DNA from: Aeriscardovia aeriphila
GTDB taxonomy: Bacteria > Actinomycetota > Actinomycetes > Actinomycetales > Bifidobacteriaceae
Assembly (NCBI RefSeq): GCF_002259595.1
Contig: NZ_MWWU01000003.1
Coordinates: 1-64,000, forward strand
DNA length: 64,000 nt
Direction: 5' to 3'
Part shown: one piece after another, positions 35,524-43,463 of the stretch
Position numbering within the stretch: the stretch's first letter is position 1
Layout of the letters: every line of letters starts with the position of its first letter
The notes under the pieces: model-generated
Database searches by the model: none
Seen by the model: only the letters and a program-made list of their open reading frames with translations
What the model was told of the DNA's origin: nothing
Translations under genes and position numbers: made by a program

Positions 35524-36624
35524 ATGCGTCAGTTATTCCACGAAATAAGAAACGGGATTACTCTCGTCACACGCCATTTCGTTCAGATCATTACCATTAT
35601 GCTGTTAATGGGTTTAGTCTGCTTCAGCATCGGCATGAACCTCTCCACAGTTACCGATAAGGCAATTGCACTCAAACAAAGCCAAGAACTGAGAGCACAT
35701 GATCCCGTCTATTTCAGCGCGTATTACGATAACAGTGTCCCGAAAACACAAGATCAGTCCGCAATACATATTCTTTCTACTGAGCTTGCGAAAGGCAGCG
35801 CAGTCAGCTATGTGAATACGAACATTGAATTGTCCAACAAGGATTTTGCTAACCGCCATCACGTGCTTATCGTGATGGGCAAGAAGACAAACCTTGCTGT
35901 ATTTGGAATTCCCAATCCACAGTCCACGAAACCTCGAGCTTACCTCGGTGCAGATTTACCAGAAAAATCGATCGACCTTCCCATTGCCGGCTACCATCTG
36001 ACAGCCAGCCAACACTTGCCCTCTCACGCAAGTTTCTTCTCTCCACACGGGTTTGGTGAAAGCCTGGCTCATCACGTCGTCATTGTTCTACCACCCTCCG
36101 CGCTATCACGTATGGATGAACAAGAGAAGACTCGCGCTCTTTTTAACACGATTTTCTTGATGAAAGAGCCTTCACATATCAGTGATGACGACCTCTCCCT
36201 CTTCTTGCACTCTTGCTACAGCTGGGGAATGTCACTCGTCCCACAAAACCTATCAGTGAGCCTTCCTGAACAATTTCGGAAAGTGGTGGCACTCACTATC
36301 AGTTATGTTGTTCCCTCTCTCGCTCTTCTTATCCTCGTCTTCTTCCTCTTCTTCTCCTTAGGAAAAACTTTGGTACGAGAAGAGTTAACCGAGCTGCGCA
36401 TCCGCTACTTCTTTGGAGCAACTCTCGGCTCTTTGAGCATACGAGTGATTACTTTCCTTCTGCTTTCTCTTGTTGTTCCGGCTGTACTTCCCTCAGCTCT
36501 CCTGGCCTACCAAGCACAACAACAATTTGCAATACCCGGGATTATCATTCTCACCTTCACTCTGGTCGTTTTCCTGGTATGCACTCTCACCACCATGCGA
36601 ACTATTAAAAGGAGCATCTCATGA
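35524..36624 (+). CDS. FtsX-like ABC transporter permease, second subunit
   Basis: 366 residues with the same topology as the gene before it: helix at about 16-36, a large extracytoplasmic domain and three helices in the C-terminal 120 residues (including VVPSLALLILVFFLFFSLGK). It starts behind GAGGAAGGAGGTTACAC, a very strong binding site, and overlaps the ATPase start by four bases. Confidence 0.75.
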   Translation: MRQLFHEIRNGITLVTRHFVQIITIMLLMGLVCFSIGMNLSTVTDKAIALKQSQELRAHDPVYFSAYYDNSVPKTQDQSAIHILSTELAKGSAVSYVNTNIELSNKDFANRHHVLIVMGKKTNLAVFGIPNPQSTKPRAYLGADLPEKSIDLPIAGYHLTASQHLPSHASFFSPHGFGESLAHHVVIVLPPSALSRMDEQEKTRALFNTIFLMKEPSHISDDDLSLFLHSCYSWGMSLVPQNLSVSLPEQFRKVVALTISYVVPSLALLILVFFLFFSLGKTLVREELTELRIRYFFGATLGSLSIRVITFLLLSLVVPAVLPSALLAYQAQQQFAIPGIIILTFTLVVFLVCTLTTMRTIKRSIS

Positions 36625-37460
36625 TTAGCACAAACGTTTTCAAGACCACTGAAAACACGTCTTCACTCCCAGACATCACCTCTTCGCTCCACGAAAACAC
36701 GTCTTCACACCCAGAAAGTACTCCTATGGATCAGCCACTGAACCAGCCACTGGATCAGCCACTCTTGGAACTCAAACGAATCACTCACCGCTACCATCAA
36801 GCCGATAGCGTCATCACCGCTCTCGACACTGTTAATCTGGAGCTACTCCCCCATGAAATAGTGTGCATTATGGGCCCTTCAGGAGGAGGAAAAACGACGC
36901 TACTCAACATTTGCGGCTTCCTTCTCCAGCCTGACCACGGAAAAGTTGTTGTCAACGGGAAAGTTCCTGATTCTTCCTCTTCCCACCGCGCGCGCTTGAG
37001 AAACCAAGTGTTTGGCTATATTCGGCAAGATTACGCCGTCATCGACCACGATAAAGTGTGGCAAAACGTCGCGATACCGCTGGAATACCGCGCCAAGCCT
37101 CTCTATGGGCGCAAGGCGAAGGCATTGTGTTCGCAAGCTCTCGCCAAGGTCAACCTCGCAGGTAAGGAAAACGTTCGCGTCGCTCAACTGTCTGGCGGCC
37201 AAAAACAGCGCGTGGCAATCGCTCGCTGCCTGGTCAACGAGCCGTCGATCATTCTCGCCGATGAGCCGACTGCTGCGCTTGACCATGAAAATGCGCATGA
37301 GATTATCACCCTGCTGCGTGACTGGGCGCACGATCCTTCTCAGCGCCACGGGCTGATTCTTGCCACGCACGATCCGCGTATTCTTCCCTACTGCGACAGA
37401 ATTTTCTCTTTGCAGGATGGCACTCTCACGCAAGAAAGCGCTACTCACTTGCAAGCCTGA
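36621..37460 (+). CDS. ABC transporter ATPase of the MacB/LolD type
   Basis: 279 residues. Walker A GPSGGGKTT at 85-93, Q-loop, signature LSGGQKQRVAIARCL, Walker B IILADEPTAALDHENA and H-loop ATHD are all present. The N-terminal 50 residues are an unusual low-complexity lead with repeats (ENTSS, SSLHENTSS, QPLNQPLDQPL). An internal ATG at residue 36 might be a shorter start, but no clear binding site decides it. The gene completes the three-gene exporter operon. Confidence 0.93.
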   Translation: MISTNVFKTTENTSSLPDITSSLHENTSSHPESTPMDQPLNQPLDQPLLELKRITHRYHQADSVITALDTVNLELLPHEIVCIMGPSGGGKTTLLNICGFLLQPDHGKVVVNGKVPDSSSSHRARLRNQVFGYIRQDYAVIDHDKVWQNVAIPLEYRAKPLYGRKAKALCSQALAKVNLAGKENVRVAQLSGGQKQRVAIARCLVNEPSIILADEPTAALDHENAHEIITLLRDWAHDPSQRHGLILATHDPRILPYCDRIFSLQDGTLTQESATHLQA

Positions 37461-37487
37461 GGTATGTGTGTCTCGACCTATAACAAA

Positions 37488-37515
37488 AGCCTCCCACTGC
37501 AAGCAATGGGAGGCT
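37488..37515. terminator. bidirectional terminator between the ABC operon and glgP
   Basis: AGCCTCCCA (37488-37496) and TGGGAGGCT (37507-37515) with a 10-base loop. A TGATAATCT motif follows at 37527. Confidence 0.85.
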
Positions 37516-37567
37516 ATTTATCGCACTGATAATCTCAAGCGATTACTAGTTCAGCAACTATCGCTGA

Positions 37568-40003
37568 TCACTTGTGCTGAGGAAGAGAACCCGTCATCCA
37601 CACGCGATCCAGGTAATCCTGAATAGAGCGATCAGAAGTGAAGAAGCCGGAGTTCGCGGTGTTCAGAACACCCATGCGAGTCCATGCCTGCTTATCCTGG
37701 TAGGCAGCTTCGATCTTGTCCTGAATGTCCATGTACTCACGGAAGTCAGCAAGGGCCATGAATGGATCCTTGTTGATGAGGTTCTCCGTGAACTCCTTAT
37801 AGGTGTTTGGATCACCATAGGAGAACATGCCGGAAGCAATAGCGTCGATAGCACCCTTGAGGTCTGGGTCGCTCTCATAATAGCTACGTGGGTTGTAGTT
37901 GCCGTCGAGCTTCTCGACATCCTCGACCTTCATGCCGAAGAGGAAGAAGTTCTCAGCACCAACGCGCTCACGGATCTCCACGTTTGCACCATCCAAGGTA
38001 CCCACAGTGACAGCGCCGTTGATGGCGAACTTCATGTTGGAGGTACCGGAAGCTTCCTTACCAGCCAGCGAGATCTGCTCGTCGAGGTCGGTGGCAGGAA
38101 TGATGCGCTGAGCGGAGGTGACGTTGTAGTTCTCAATGAACACCACGCGCAGCTTGCCCTGCAATGCTGGGTCGTTGTTCACCACACGAGCAACATTGTT
38201 GATGAGCCTGATGGTGAGCTTTGCCATAGCGTAACCAGGAGCAGCCTTTGCACCGAAGATGACGGTACGAGCCTGGAAGGTGTTGATATCCCTCTGGCCA
38301 GACTTCAGCTGGTTGTACAGTGCGATGACCTGCAGAAGCTTCATAGACTGGCGCTTGTACTCGTGCAAGCGCTTGATCATGGTGTCGAACATGGAGTTTG
38401 GATCAATTTCCACACCCTGAGTGCGCTTGAGCCAGTCGGCGAAGTCCACCTTGTTCTGGTGCTTGACCTCGGCGAACTTCTTCAAGAACTGTGGATCATC
38501 CGCATACTTCTCGAGGCCCTTGAGCTGCTCGAGGTCGTTGAGCCACTCTTCACTGCCCAAAGTCTTAGTGACCAGTTCGGACAGGCGTGGGTTTGCCAAA
38601 CGCATGAAGCGACGTGGGGTGACGCCGTTGGTGACGTTGGTGAACTTGCTTGGGTAGAGGTCTGCGAAGTCCTTGAGAGTGATGTCCTTGAGCAGCTGAG
38701 AGTGCAACTCGGCAACGCCGTTGACATGAGAGCCAGCCATGGTTGCCAGGTAAGCCATACGCACGCGGCCGTTGGAGTAGATGCGCATACGCTCGATGGC
38801 CTCTGGGCTGGCGCCGTGCTTGGCCTGGTCGTGTGCTGCCCAGTCGCTGATCTGCTCGATGATCTCGAGGTGGCGAGGAAGCAGTTCGCCCATCAGCTTG
38901 GCATCCCACACCTCGAGTGCTTCTGGAAGCAGGGTGTGGCAGGTGTAGTTGAAGGTGCGCTGAGTGATGGAGAATGCGGTATCCCAGTCGTAACCATACT
39001 TATCGATCAGAAGGCGCATGAGCTCGGCGATGGCAATCACCGGGTGAGTGTCGTTGAGCTGGAAGGTGATCTTGTCTGGGAAGGTGGTCATATCCGGGTG
39101 TTCTTCACCTGGGTAGAACAGGGAGATGGCGTCAGCCAGGGATGCTGCAGAGAAGAAGTACTGCTGCTCCAAGCGAAGCTGCTTGCCAACGTAGGTGGAA
39201 TCTTCTGGGTAGAGAACCTTGGTGATGGATTCTGCCCAAGTCTGGCCCTTGACTGCGTCCTCATACTGGGAACGGTTGAAGGTGAGCAGGTCGAATTCGT
39301 CGACTGCCTTGGCGCTCCACAAACGCAGGGTGCCGACGCGGCCAGATTCATAGCCTGGAACCATGTAGTCGTAAGGAATGGCGCGGAACTGCCATGCTGG
39401 CTTCCATTCGCGCTTGCCGTCCTTAGTGGTGACGACAACGCCGCCCATGCCAACGCGCTGTTCGCGGCGGTAGTTTGCCTGCTCCCATGGGCTGCCCTTG
39501 TACAGCCAGTAGTCTGGACGCTCAACCTGGTTGCCGTCCTTATCGAACTCCTGGCGGAAGATGCCGTAGGTGTAGCGAATGCCGTAGCCGATTGCTGGAA
39601 CGGCCTTGGTTGCCAAGGAGTCGATGAAGCAGGCAGCGAGACGGCCGAGGCCACCGTTGCCCAGGCCTGGCTCAACTTCCACATCTTCAACAGCGTTGAG
39701 GTCGAAGCCGAGCTCCTTCACAGCTGCTTCTACCTTCTGAGGAACACCAGAGTTGAGGATGGCGTTTGGCAGCTGGGTGCCGAGCAGGTACTCAGCAGAG
39801 AGGTAGCCAACAGCTTTGGTGTTGCCCTTCAGGGTGTCCTCACGGGTTTCAATCCACTTGTCAGCGAGAAGATTGCGCACCACGGTAGAAACCGCCACAT
39901 ACATATCCTCGTTGTTGGCCTCGGCGAGGCTCACACCGCGGGAATGACGCAATGCAGCAATGATCTCGTCCTTGAGTTGCTCACGAGTGATTTCGTCGCT
40001 CAC
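37568..40003 (-). CDS. glgP: glycogen / maltodextrin phosphorylase
   Basis: 811-residue pyridoxal-phosphate enzyme releasing glucose 1-phosphate from alpha-1,4-glucans. Family blocks seen include YLSAEYLLG, NGGLGRLAACFIDSLAT, FQLNDTHPVIAIAELMRLL, VTNGVTPRRF, RLHEYKRQ, AAPGYAMAK and the cofactor-lysine region EASGTSNMKFAINGAVTVGTLDGAN. The start is GTG at 40003 behind AGAAAGAGC; translation could be read 33 codons further but without a binding site. The long minus-strand gene has an open antisense frame that I do not take as a gene. The divergent gap to the next gene (40004-40290) holds two TCGCGA-centred repeats (near 40177 and 40212) that could be an operator. Confidence 0.97.
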   Translation of the reverse strand: MSDEITREQLKDEIIAALRHSRGVSLAEANNEDMYVAVSTVVRNLLADKWIETREDTLKGNTKAVGYLSAEYLLGTQLPNAILNSGVPQKVEAAVKELGFDLNAVEDVEVEPGLGNGGLGRLAACFIDSLATKAVPAIGYGIRYTYGIFRQEFDKDGNQVERPDYWLYKGSPWEQANYRREQRVGMGGVVVTTKDGKREWKPAWQFRAIPYDYMVPGYESGRVGTLRLWSAKAVDEFDLLTFNRSQYEDAVKGQTWAESITKVLYPEDSTYVGKQLRLEQQYFFSAASLADAISLFYPGEEHPDMTTFPDKITFQLNDTHPVIAIAELMRLLIDKYGYDWDTAFSITQRTFNYTCHTLLPEALEVWDAKLMGELLPRHLEIIEQISDWAAHDQAKHGASPEAIERMRIYSNGRVRMAYLATMAGSHVNGVAELHSQLLKDITLKDFADLYPSKFTNVTNGVTPRRFMRLANPRLSELVTKTLGSEEWLNDLEQLKGLEKYADDPQFLKKFAEVKHQNKVDFADWLKRTQGVEIDPNSMFDTMIKRLHEYKRQSMKLLQVIALYNQLKSGQRDINTFQARTVIFGAKAAPGYAMAKLTIRLINNVARVVNNDPALQGKLRVVFIENYNVTSAQRIIPATDLDEQISLAGKEASGTSNMKFAINGAVTVGTLDGANVEIRERVGAENFFLFGMKVEDVEKLDGNYNPRSYYESDPDLKGAIDAIASGMFSYGDPNTYKEFTENLINKDPFMALADFREYMDIQDKIEAAYQDKQAWTRMGVLNTANSGFFTSDRSIQDYLDRVWMTGSLPQHK

Positions 40004-40290
40004 AATATGCTCTTTCTGTGATACTGAGCCGGGCGGATGCGTTTCCAGCGCATCCGACAAAGAACCCTTCGCCCGCGTTGGCCCCTGACATTTCACCGTC
40101 ATGAGCGTGTGGGCGGCAAGCTGCTTTGCCTCAGAGCACGGTTGTGCTCCTCTACGTCCAGCCGCGCGATATTAGGAAATCGCGACACTTACTTCCATTA
40201 TGGGAGGCTTTCGCGATGTGAGCAACTCATACACTGCAACTCCCGTAGAATTTACAAAAAGCGAACGGCGAGCGAGGCTAAACTGGCACT

Positions 40291-40740
40291 ATGCCTGCAA
40301 TCAAAGAAAAAGACCTCGAGCGTGGCCGTCGCGATTTTCTGCGCTGCCAGGAAGCGTTGCAGCATTTAGCTTTGCGCACCTCGGATAATTCTGCACTCAC
40401 TGGCTTGACGGGGCCTGCTGACCCTGCTGACCCTGATTTTCTGCCTCGCCCGGTGCTTGCGATGGCGGTTCGTTACAGCTTGAATGTGCTGGAGCGCGCG
40501 GTTCCTGGCCCCTCGACTGAGCTTCGCGTGCCGCCTTTCGCCGCGGTTAAGCTTTTCCCTGGCCCCGACTCTGATCCGCATAATCTCACTCCTCCTGATG
40601 TGTTGGAGATGGATTATTGGACGTGGCTTCGCCTGGCTTGTGGCATTACGACCTGGCAGCAGGAGAAAGACGCAGGCAATGTCGCTCCTGTTGGTGAGCG
40701 CGACGAGCAGGTGGGTAGGCTCGTTCCCCTCCTCGTTTAG
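40291..40740 (+). CDS. sterol-carrier-like (SCP_3) family protein
   Basis: 149 residues. The middle and C-terminus (VRYSLNVLERAVPGPSTELRVPPFAAVKL, then LTPPDVLEMDYWTWLRLACGI) match the actinobacterial SCP-like family whose function is unknown. An insert ALTGLTGPADPADPDF lies near residue 40. It is cytoplasmic, with no signal or membrane helix. The binding site is weak. Confidence 0.75.
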   Translation: MPAIKEKDLERGRRDFLRCQEALQHLALRTSDNSALTGLTGPADPADPDFLPRPVLAMAVRYSLNVLERAVPGPSTELRVPPFAAVKLFPGPDSDPHNLTPPDVLEMDYWTWLRLACGITTWQQEKDAGNVAPVGERDEQVGRLVPLLV

Positions 40741-40822
40741 TTTCTCCTTCTCTTGCCTGTGAGATTGTCACTCTTCTCAGCGGCGCGCTACTAGCCTTTT
40801 CCAGATTGTCAGTGTGGGTACT

Positions 40823-40890
40823 CTTCCTGGTTGGCAAATCGAATGCAGCCTTCCTGATTGGCAAACCGGATGCTGCCTTCCTGGTCGGTA
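40823..40890. repeat. 27-base imperfect tandem repeat, 2.5 copies
   Basis: Units at 40823-40849, 40850-40876 and a partial 40877-40890 share CTTCCTGgtTGGcaaA as core. They directly precede the parS-like array. Confidence 0.8.
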
Positions 40891-40912
40891 TTGTTGCGAA
40901 CCTTCCGCTGTT

Positions 40913-40956
40913 GTTTTACGTGAAACTGTTTTATGTGAAACTGTTTCACGTGGAAT
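40913..40956. other. triple parS-like array
   Basis: Three 14-mers on a 15-base pitch: GTTTTACGTGAAAC (40913), GTTTTATGTGAAAC (40928) and GTTTCACGTGGAAT (40943). They differ from the bacterial ParB site GTTTCACGTGAAAC at one, two and two positions. parS sites normally cluster near oriC. Confidence 0.6.
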
Positions 40957-41096
40957 TCTAAAGTTTCGAAATGGGTAGCTTGGGGCTGATAATCTGGAGA
41001 AATTCAGCAAGATGCGCTGGAATAGAAGTGACTGCACACAAAGAAGCGAGCACCACGTGCCTCACCACTGTCGCAAAGAAGCGTCAAGGAGAAGGA

Positions 41097-42059
41097 ATGA
41101 CGAACGAAACAAACCACGAGCAGAGCTCGAGCGCAGAAAGCTCAACCATAAGCCCAGACGAGCTCGCCCACTTCGACGAAATCATCCAGACAACAGTAAT
41201 CGAACACAACCCGAGCCTCACCGGCTTAGCGCGCCTCAACCCCGGCATTGTGTACAAGGAAATTGACGGCGAAAAACTCATGATGGATGTTCTCCAGCCA
41301 CAAGTGCCCAACAGCGAACATCCCCACTTCCCGACCGTCCTCTTCATTCAAGGCTCTGCCTTCCAAACCCCAGACCGCAATTATGAAATCCCTCAGCTGG
41401 CCGAACTCGCACGCCGAGGCTTTGTGATTGCCACCGTCAACCACCGCAATTGCACGCAAGGCCACCCCTTCCCCGCCTTCATGGAAGATGTGAAAGCAGC
41501 ACTGCGATTCCTGCGCGCCCATAGTGACGACATGTTCATCGACCCTGAGCGCATCGGCGTATGGGGAACCTCATCTGGCGGCACCACCTCTCTGCTCATG
41601 GGCCTCACTTCAGGCCTCAACATGTATAACGACGGATCTCATGCCGAAATGAGCGATAAGGTCGCCTTTGCCGTTGACTGCTTCGGCATCAGCGAACCGC
41701 GCGATATGATTCCCCACCCTGAGGATCTCAGTGCAGATTTAAACGGCATTTGGGTCAAGCTGCTCGGGGTTAGCGACCTTTCTGAATCATCGTTTGCCTC
41801 CAGCCGCATCAACGAATTGAGCGCAATGCACATTGTGCAGCACGAGAGCGAAGGGCGAACTTACCCGCCGTTCTTGCTGCTCCATGGAGATAGTGATGGC
41901 CTTGTGCCCTATGAACAGTCGCAAAAGGTGGCGCTGGCAATGAAGAAGGCAGGCGTCGACGTCAGTTTCGTTCGCGTGAGCGGCGCGGACCATGAGTACG
42001 ACTTCTGGAGCCAGAAAACACTCGATACGATTTTCACCTTCATTGAAAAGCATGCCTAA
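41097..42059 (+). CDS. alpha/beta hydrolase (esterase/lipase, BD-FAE-like)
   Basis: 320 residues, cytoplasmic. The oxyanion segment is FIQGSAFQTPDRNYEIPQLAELARRGF, the nucleophile elbow is GTSSGG (serine near residue 163), and the acid and base are in LLHGDSDGLVPYEQ and GADHEYDFW. This matches serine esterases/feruloyl-esterase-like hydrolases. ATG at 41097 follows AAGGAGAAGGA; longer frames run through the repeat region. It is monocistronic and ends ahead of a strong hairpin. A role on plant-polysaccharide esters is possible but not shown. Confidence 0.85.
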   Translation: MTNETNHEQSSSAESSTISPDELAHFDEIIQTTVIEHNPSLTGLARLNPGIVYKEIDGEKLMMDVLQPQVPNSEHPHFPTVLFIQGSAFQTPDRNYEIPQLAELARRGFVIATVNHRNCTQGHPFPAFMEDVKAALRFLRAHSDDMFIDPERIGVWGTSSGGTTSLLMGLTSGLNMYNDGSHAEMSDKVAFAVDCFGISEPRDMIPHPEDLSADLNGIWVKLLGVSDLSESSFASSRINELSAMHIVQHESEGRTYPPFLLLHGDSDGLVPYEQSQKVALAMKKAGVDVSFVRVSGADHEYDFWSQKTLDTIFTFIEKHA

Positions 42060-42220
42060 AGGCACATGGCTGAGAAGCTTGATTGTCACTACGCAGAAGC
42101 TGGGAACATCTCGTTTAGTTTGGCAGCGTTATGAGAACACTGATGGCACTGCTTTGACGCTTGATAGAGATGTGACTGGTGCTGGCCGTGGTGCTCACTA
42201 CTGGGCATGTTCTTCTCCTG

Positions 42221-42250
42221 AGCGCAGGATGATAATCATCCTGCGCTTTG
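42221..42250 (+). terminator. strong hairpin terminator
   Basis: AGCGCAGGATGA (42221-42232) and TCATCCTGCGCT (42236-42247) with a 3-base loop, then a T-rich tract. It lies about 160 bases past the esterase stop. Confidence 0.88.
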
Positions 42251-42328
42251 TGTTCTTCTTTTTCTCATTAGTTTGTCCGTTTTGTCCGTTTGTGATAATC
42301 TAAGACAACCGCGGAGAGGAGAATTGAG

Positions 42329-42700
42329 ATGAAACTTGCAATCCCTTCAGAAACAATTCCAACTTCTTCCCGCTTCGCCATCCAAGGTTATGGGAAAACC
42401 TATGAGCTGACCGAGGAAGAGTTTACTGCTGCATTGAAGGCCGTCGACAATATATCCGATGATTCACGAACCTTAACTACAGGTGAGGCAGCAAAGATTC
42501 TCCATGTCAGTGGGAAAACTGTCGCTCGTCTTCTCGACGCAGGACAGATTCCCTTTTATCGCAACCACGGCACAGGCCATAGAATGGTGAAATATCGCGA
42601 CATTCTGGCTTATCAACAAAAGATTGAATACCGTCGCAAGCTCCTTTCCGCTGCTCGCAGCATGGCTGACAGCATGGGCGGATATGACAGCGAGAAGTAG
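42329..42700 (+). CDS. excisionase/MerR-type HTH antitoxin of a PIN module
   Basis: 123 residues. A helix-turn-helix of the excisionase type lies at about 50-100 (LTTGEAAKILHVSGKTVARLLDAGQIPFYRNHGTGHRMVKYRDI). The C-terminus is helical and Lys/Arg/Met-rich. It precedes a PIN-domain gene by nine bases, the arrangement of several actinobacterial type II toxin-antitoxin modules. Binding site AGAGGAGAATTGAG. The promoter region carries two TTTGTCCG repeats and a TGATAATCT motif. Confidence 0.82.
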   Translation: MKLAIPSETIPTSSRFAIQGYGKTYELTEEEFTAALKAVDNISDDSRTLTTGEAAKILHVSGKTVARLLDAGQIPFYRNHGTGHRMVKYRDILAYQQKIEYRRKLLSAARSMADSMGGYDSEK

Positions 42701-42709
42701 AGGACGACA

Positions 42710-43267
42710 ATGCGTGCAGTCCTAGACTCCAACCTTTTCTTCTCCATGTGGACACTTGATCCACTTCTCAGCTTTGCCGAAGCAGATTTCTATCAACCCG
42801 TATGGTCAAATGTCATCATGGCTGAAGTAACAGAACACTTGTCTGAAGTATGGAGCCATGCTACAAAAGAGAAAGTCTCAGCATTTTTACAAGCGATCAA
42901 TTCGGCTTTCCCCGAAGCACTCATCTCACTTGCTGCTAACCAGATATTCCCAATTTCTCTTCCAGACCCAGATGATGAACATGTCCTTACCGCAGCAATT
43001 CAGTCACATTCAAACTTCATCGTAACTAATAACTTAAAGCACTTTCCTCAGGAAAAACTTGCAACACAACATGTGGCAGCCATTAGTCCCGACAACTTTT
43101 TATGCCATCTTTTTGAATCTAGCCCAGAAGAAAGTAGCATCATCATCCAAGAATTAGTCAGCGAAAAGAATCATCCACCTCGCTCTATCAAGGATGAGAT
43201 TACTCATTTACAGAGGGTTGGACTCACTCAGTTTTCTCGACTTCTGGAGCAAAATTTGTTGCATTAA
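42710..43267 (+). CDS. PIN-domain toxin
   Basis: 185-residue probable ribonuclease. PIN acidic residues are visible in MRAVLDSNLFF (D6), in the middle helix (VIMAEVTEHLSEVW) and in SLPDPDDEHVLTAAIQSHSNFIVTNNLKHFP. The C-terminal 60 residues are an extra helical part. Co-transcribed with the HTH antitoxin; the cut RNA is unknown. Confidence 0.87.
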   Translation: MRAVLDSNLFFSMWTLDPLLSFAEADFYQPVWSNVIMAEVTEHLSEVWSHATKEKVSAFLQAINSAFPEALISLAANQIFPISLPDPDDEHVLTAAIQSHSNFIVTNNLKHFPQEKLATQHVAAISPDNFLCHLFESSPEESSIIIQELVSEKNHPPRSIKDEITHLQRVGLTQFSRLLEQNLLH

Positions 43268-43295
43268 TCATTAATAACGACAGCATTCACACGAA

Positions 43296-43330
43296 AGAGA
43301 GGGGCTCTTCATGATGAAGAGTCCCTCTCT
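43296..43330. terminator. bidirectional terminator between the PIN module and htrA
   Basis: A long stem AGAGAGGGGCTCTTCA (43296-43311) pairs with TGAAGAGTCCCTCTCT (43315-43330), with one G-U pair and a tiny loop. Confidence 0.85.
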
Positions 43331-43393
43331 GTGCACACAATTTCAGTGAACTGATAAGCGAACTGGCAACAGCTGAGCAAGCTAACCTGGTCA

Positions 43394-43433
43394 GTTAACC
43401 GCTAACCCGATCGGTTAACCATTAACCCAATCC
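43394..43433. repeat. 20-base tandem repeat downstream of htrA
   Basis: Two 20-base units (43394-43413 and 43414-43433), both starting GTTAACC and containing TAACCC, sit between the terminator and the htrA stop. Confidence 0.75.
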
Positions 43434-43463
43434 GTCAGCCAGTCAGCCGGCCGGCTAGTCAGA

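Larger units (their letters stand above)
40741..41096. other. repeat-rich intergenic region with parS-like array
   Basis: 356 bases without a supported gene. They hold AGATTGTCA at 40762 and 40803, the 27-base imperfect tandem repeat (40823-40890), the parS-like triple array (40913-40956) and TGATAATCT at 40987, followed by the esterase leader. Confidence 0.7.

Noticed and set aside
37574-40021. An 815-codon open frame antisense to glgP
   Set aside because: It mirrors the codon pattern of glgP, has no recognisable domain and no binding site; the minus-strand protein is a clear phosphorylase.
40777-41037. 86-codon minus-strand frame over the 27-base repeats
   Set aside because: Encodes only the repeat translated out of register; overlaps the parS-like array and has no binding site.
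42291-42301. TGATAATCT read as a promoter -10 (GATAAT)
   Set aside because: It may serve as -10 here, but the motif occurs equally on both strands, inside genes and past terminators, so promoters cannot explain its frequency.
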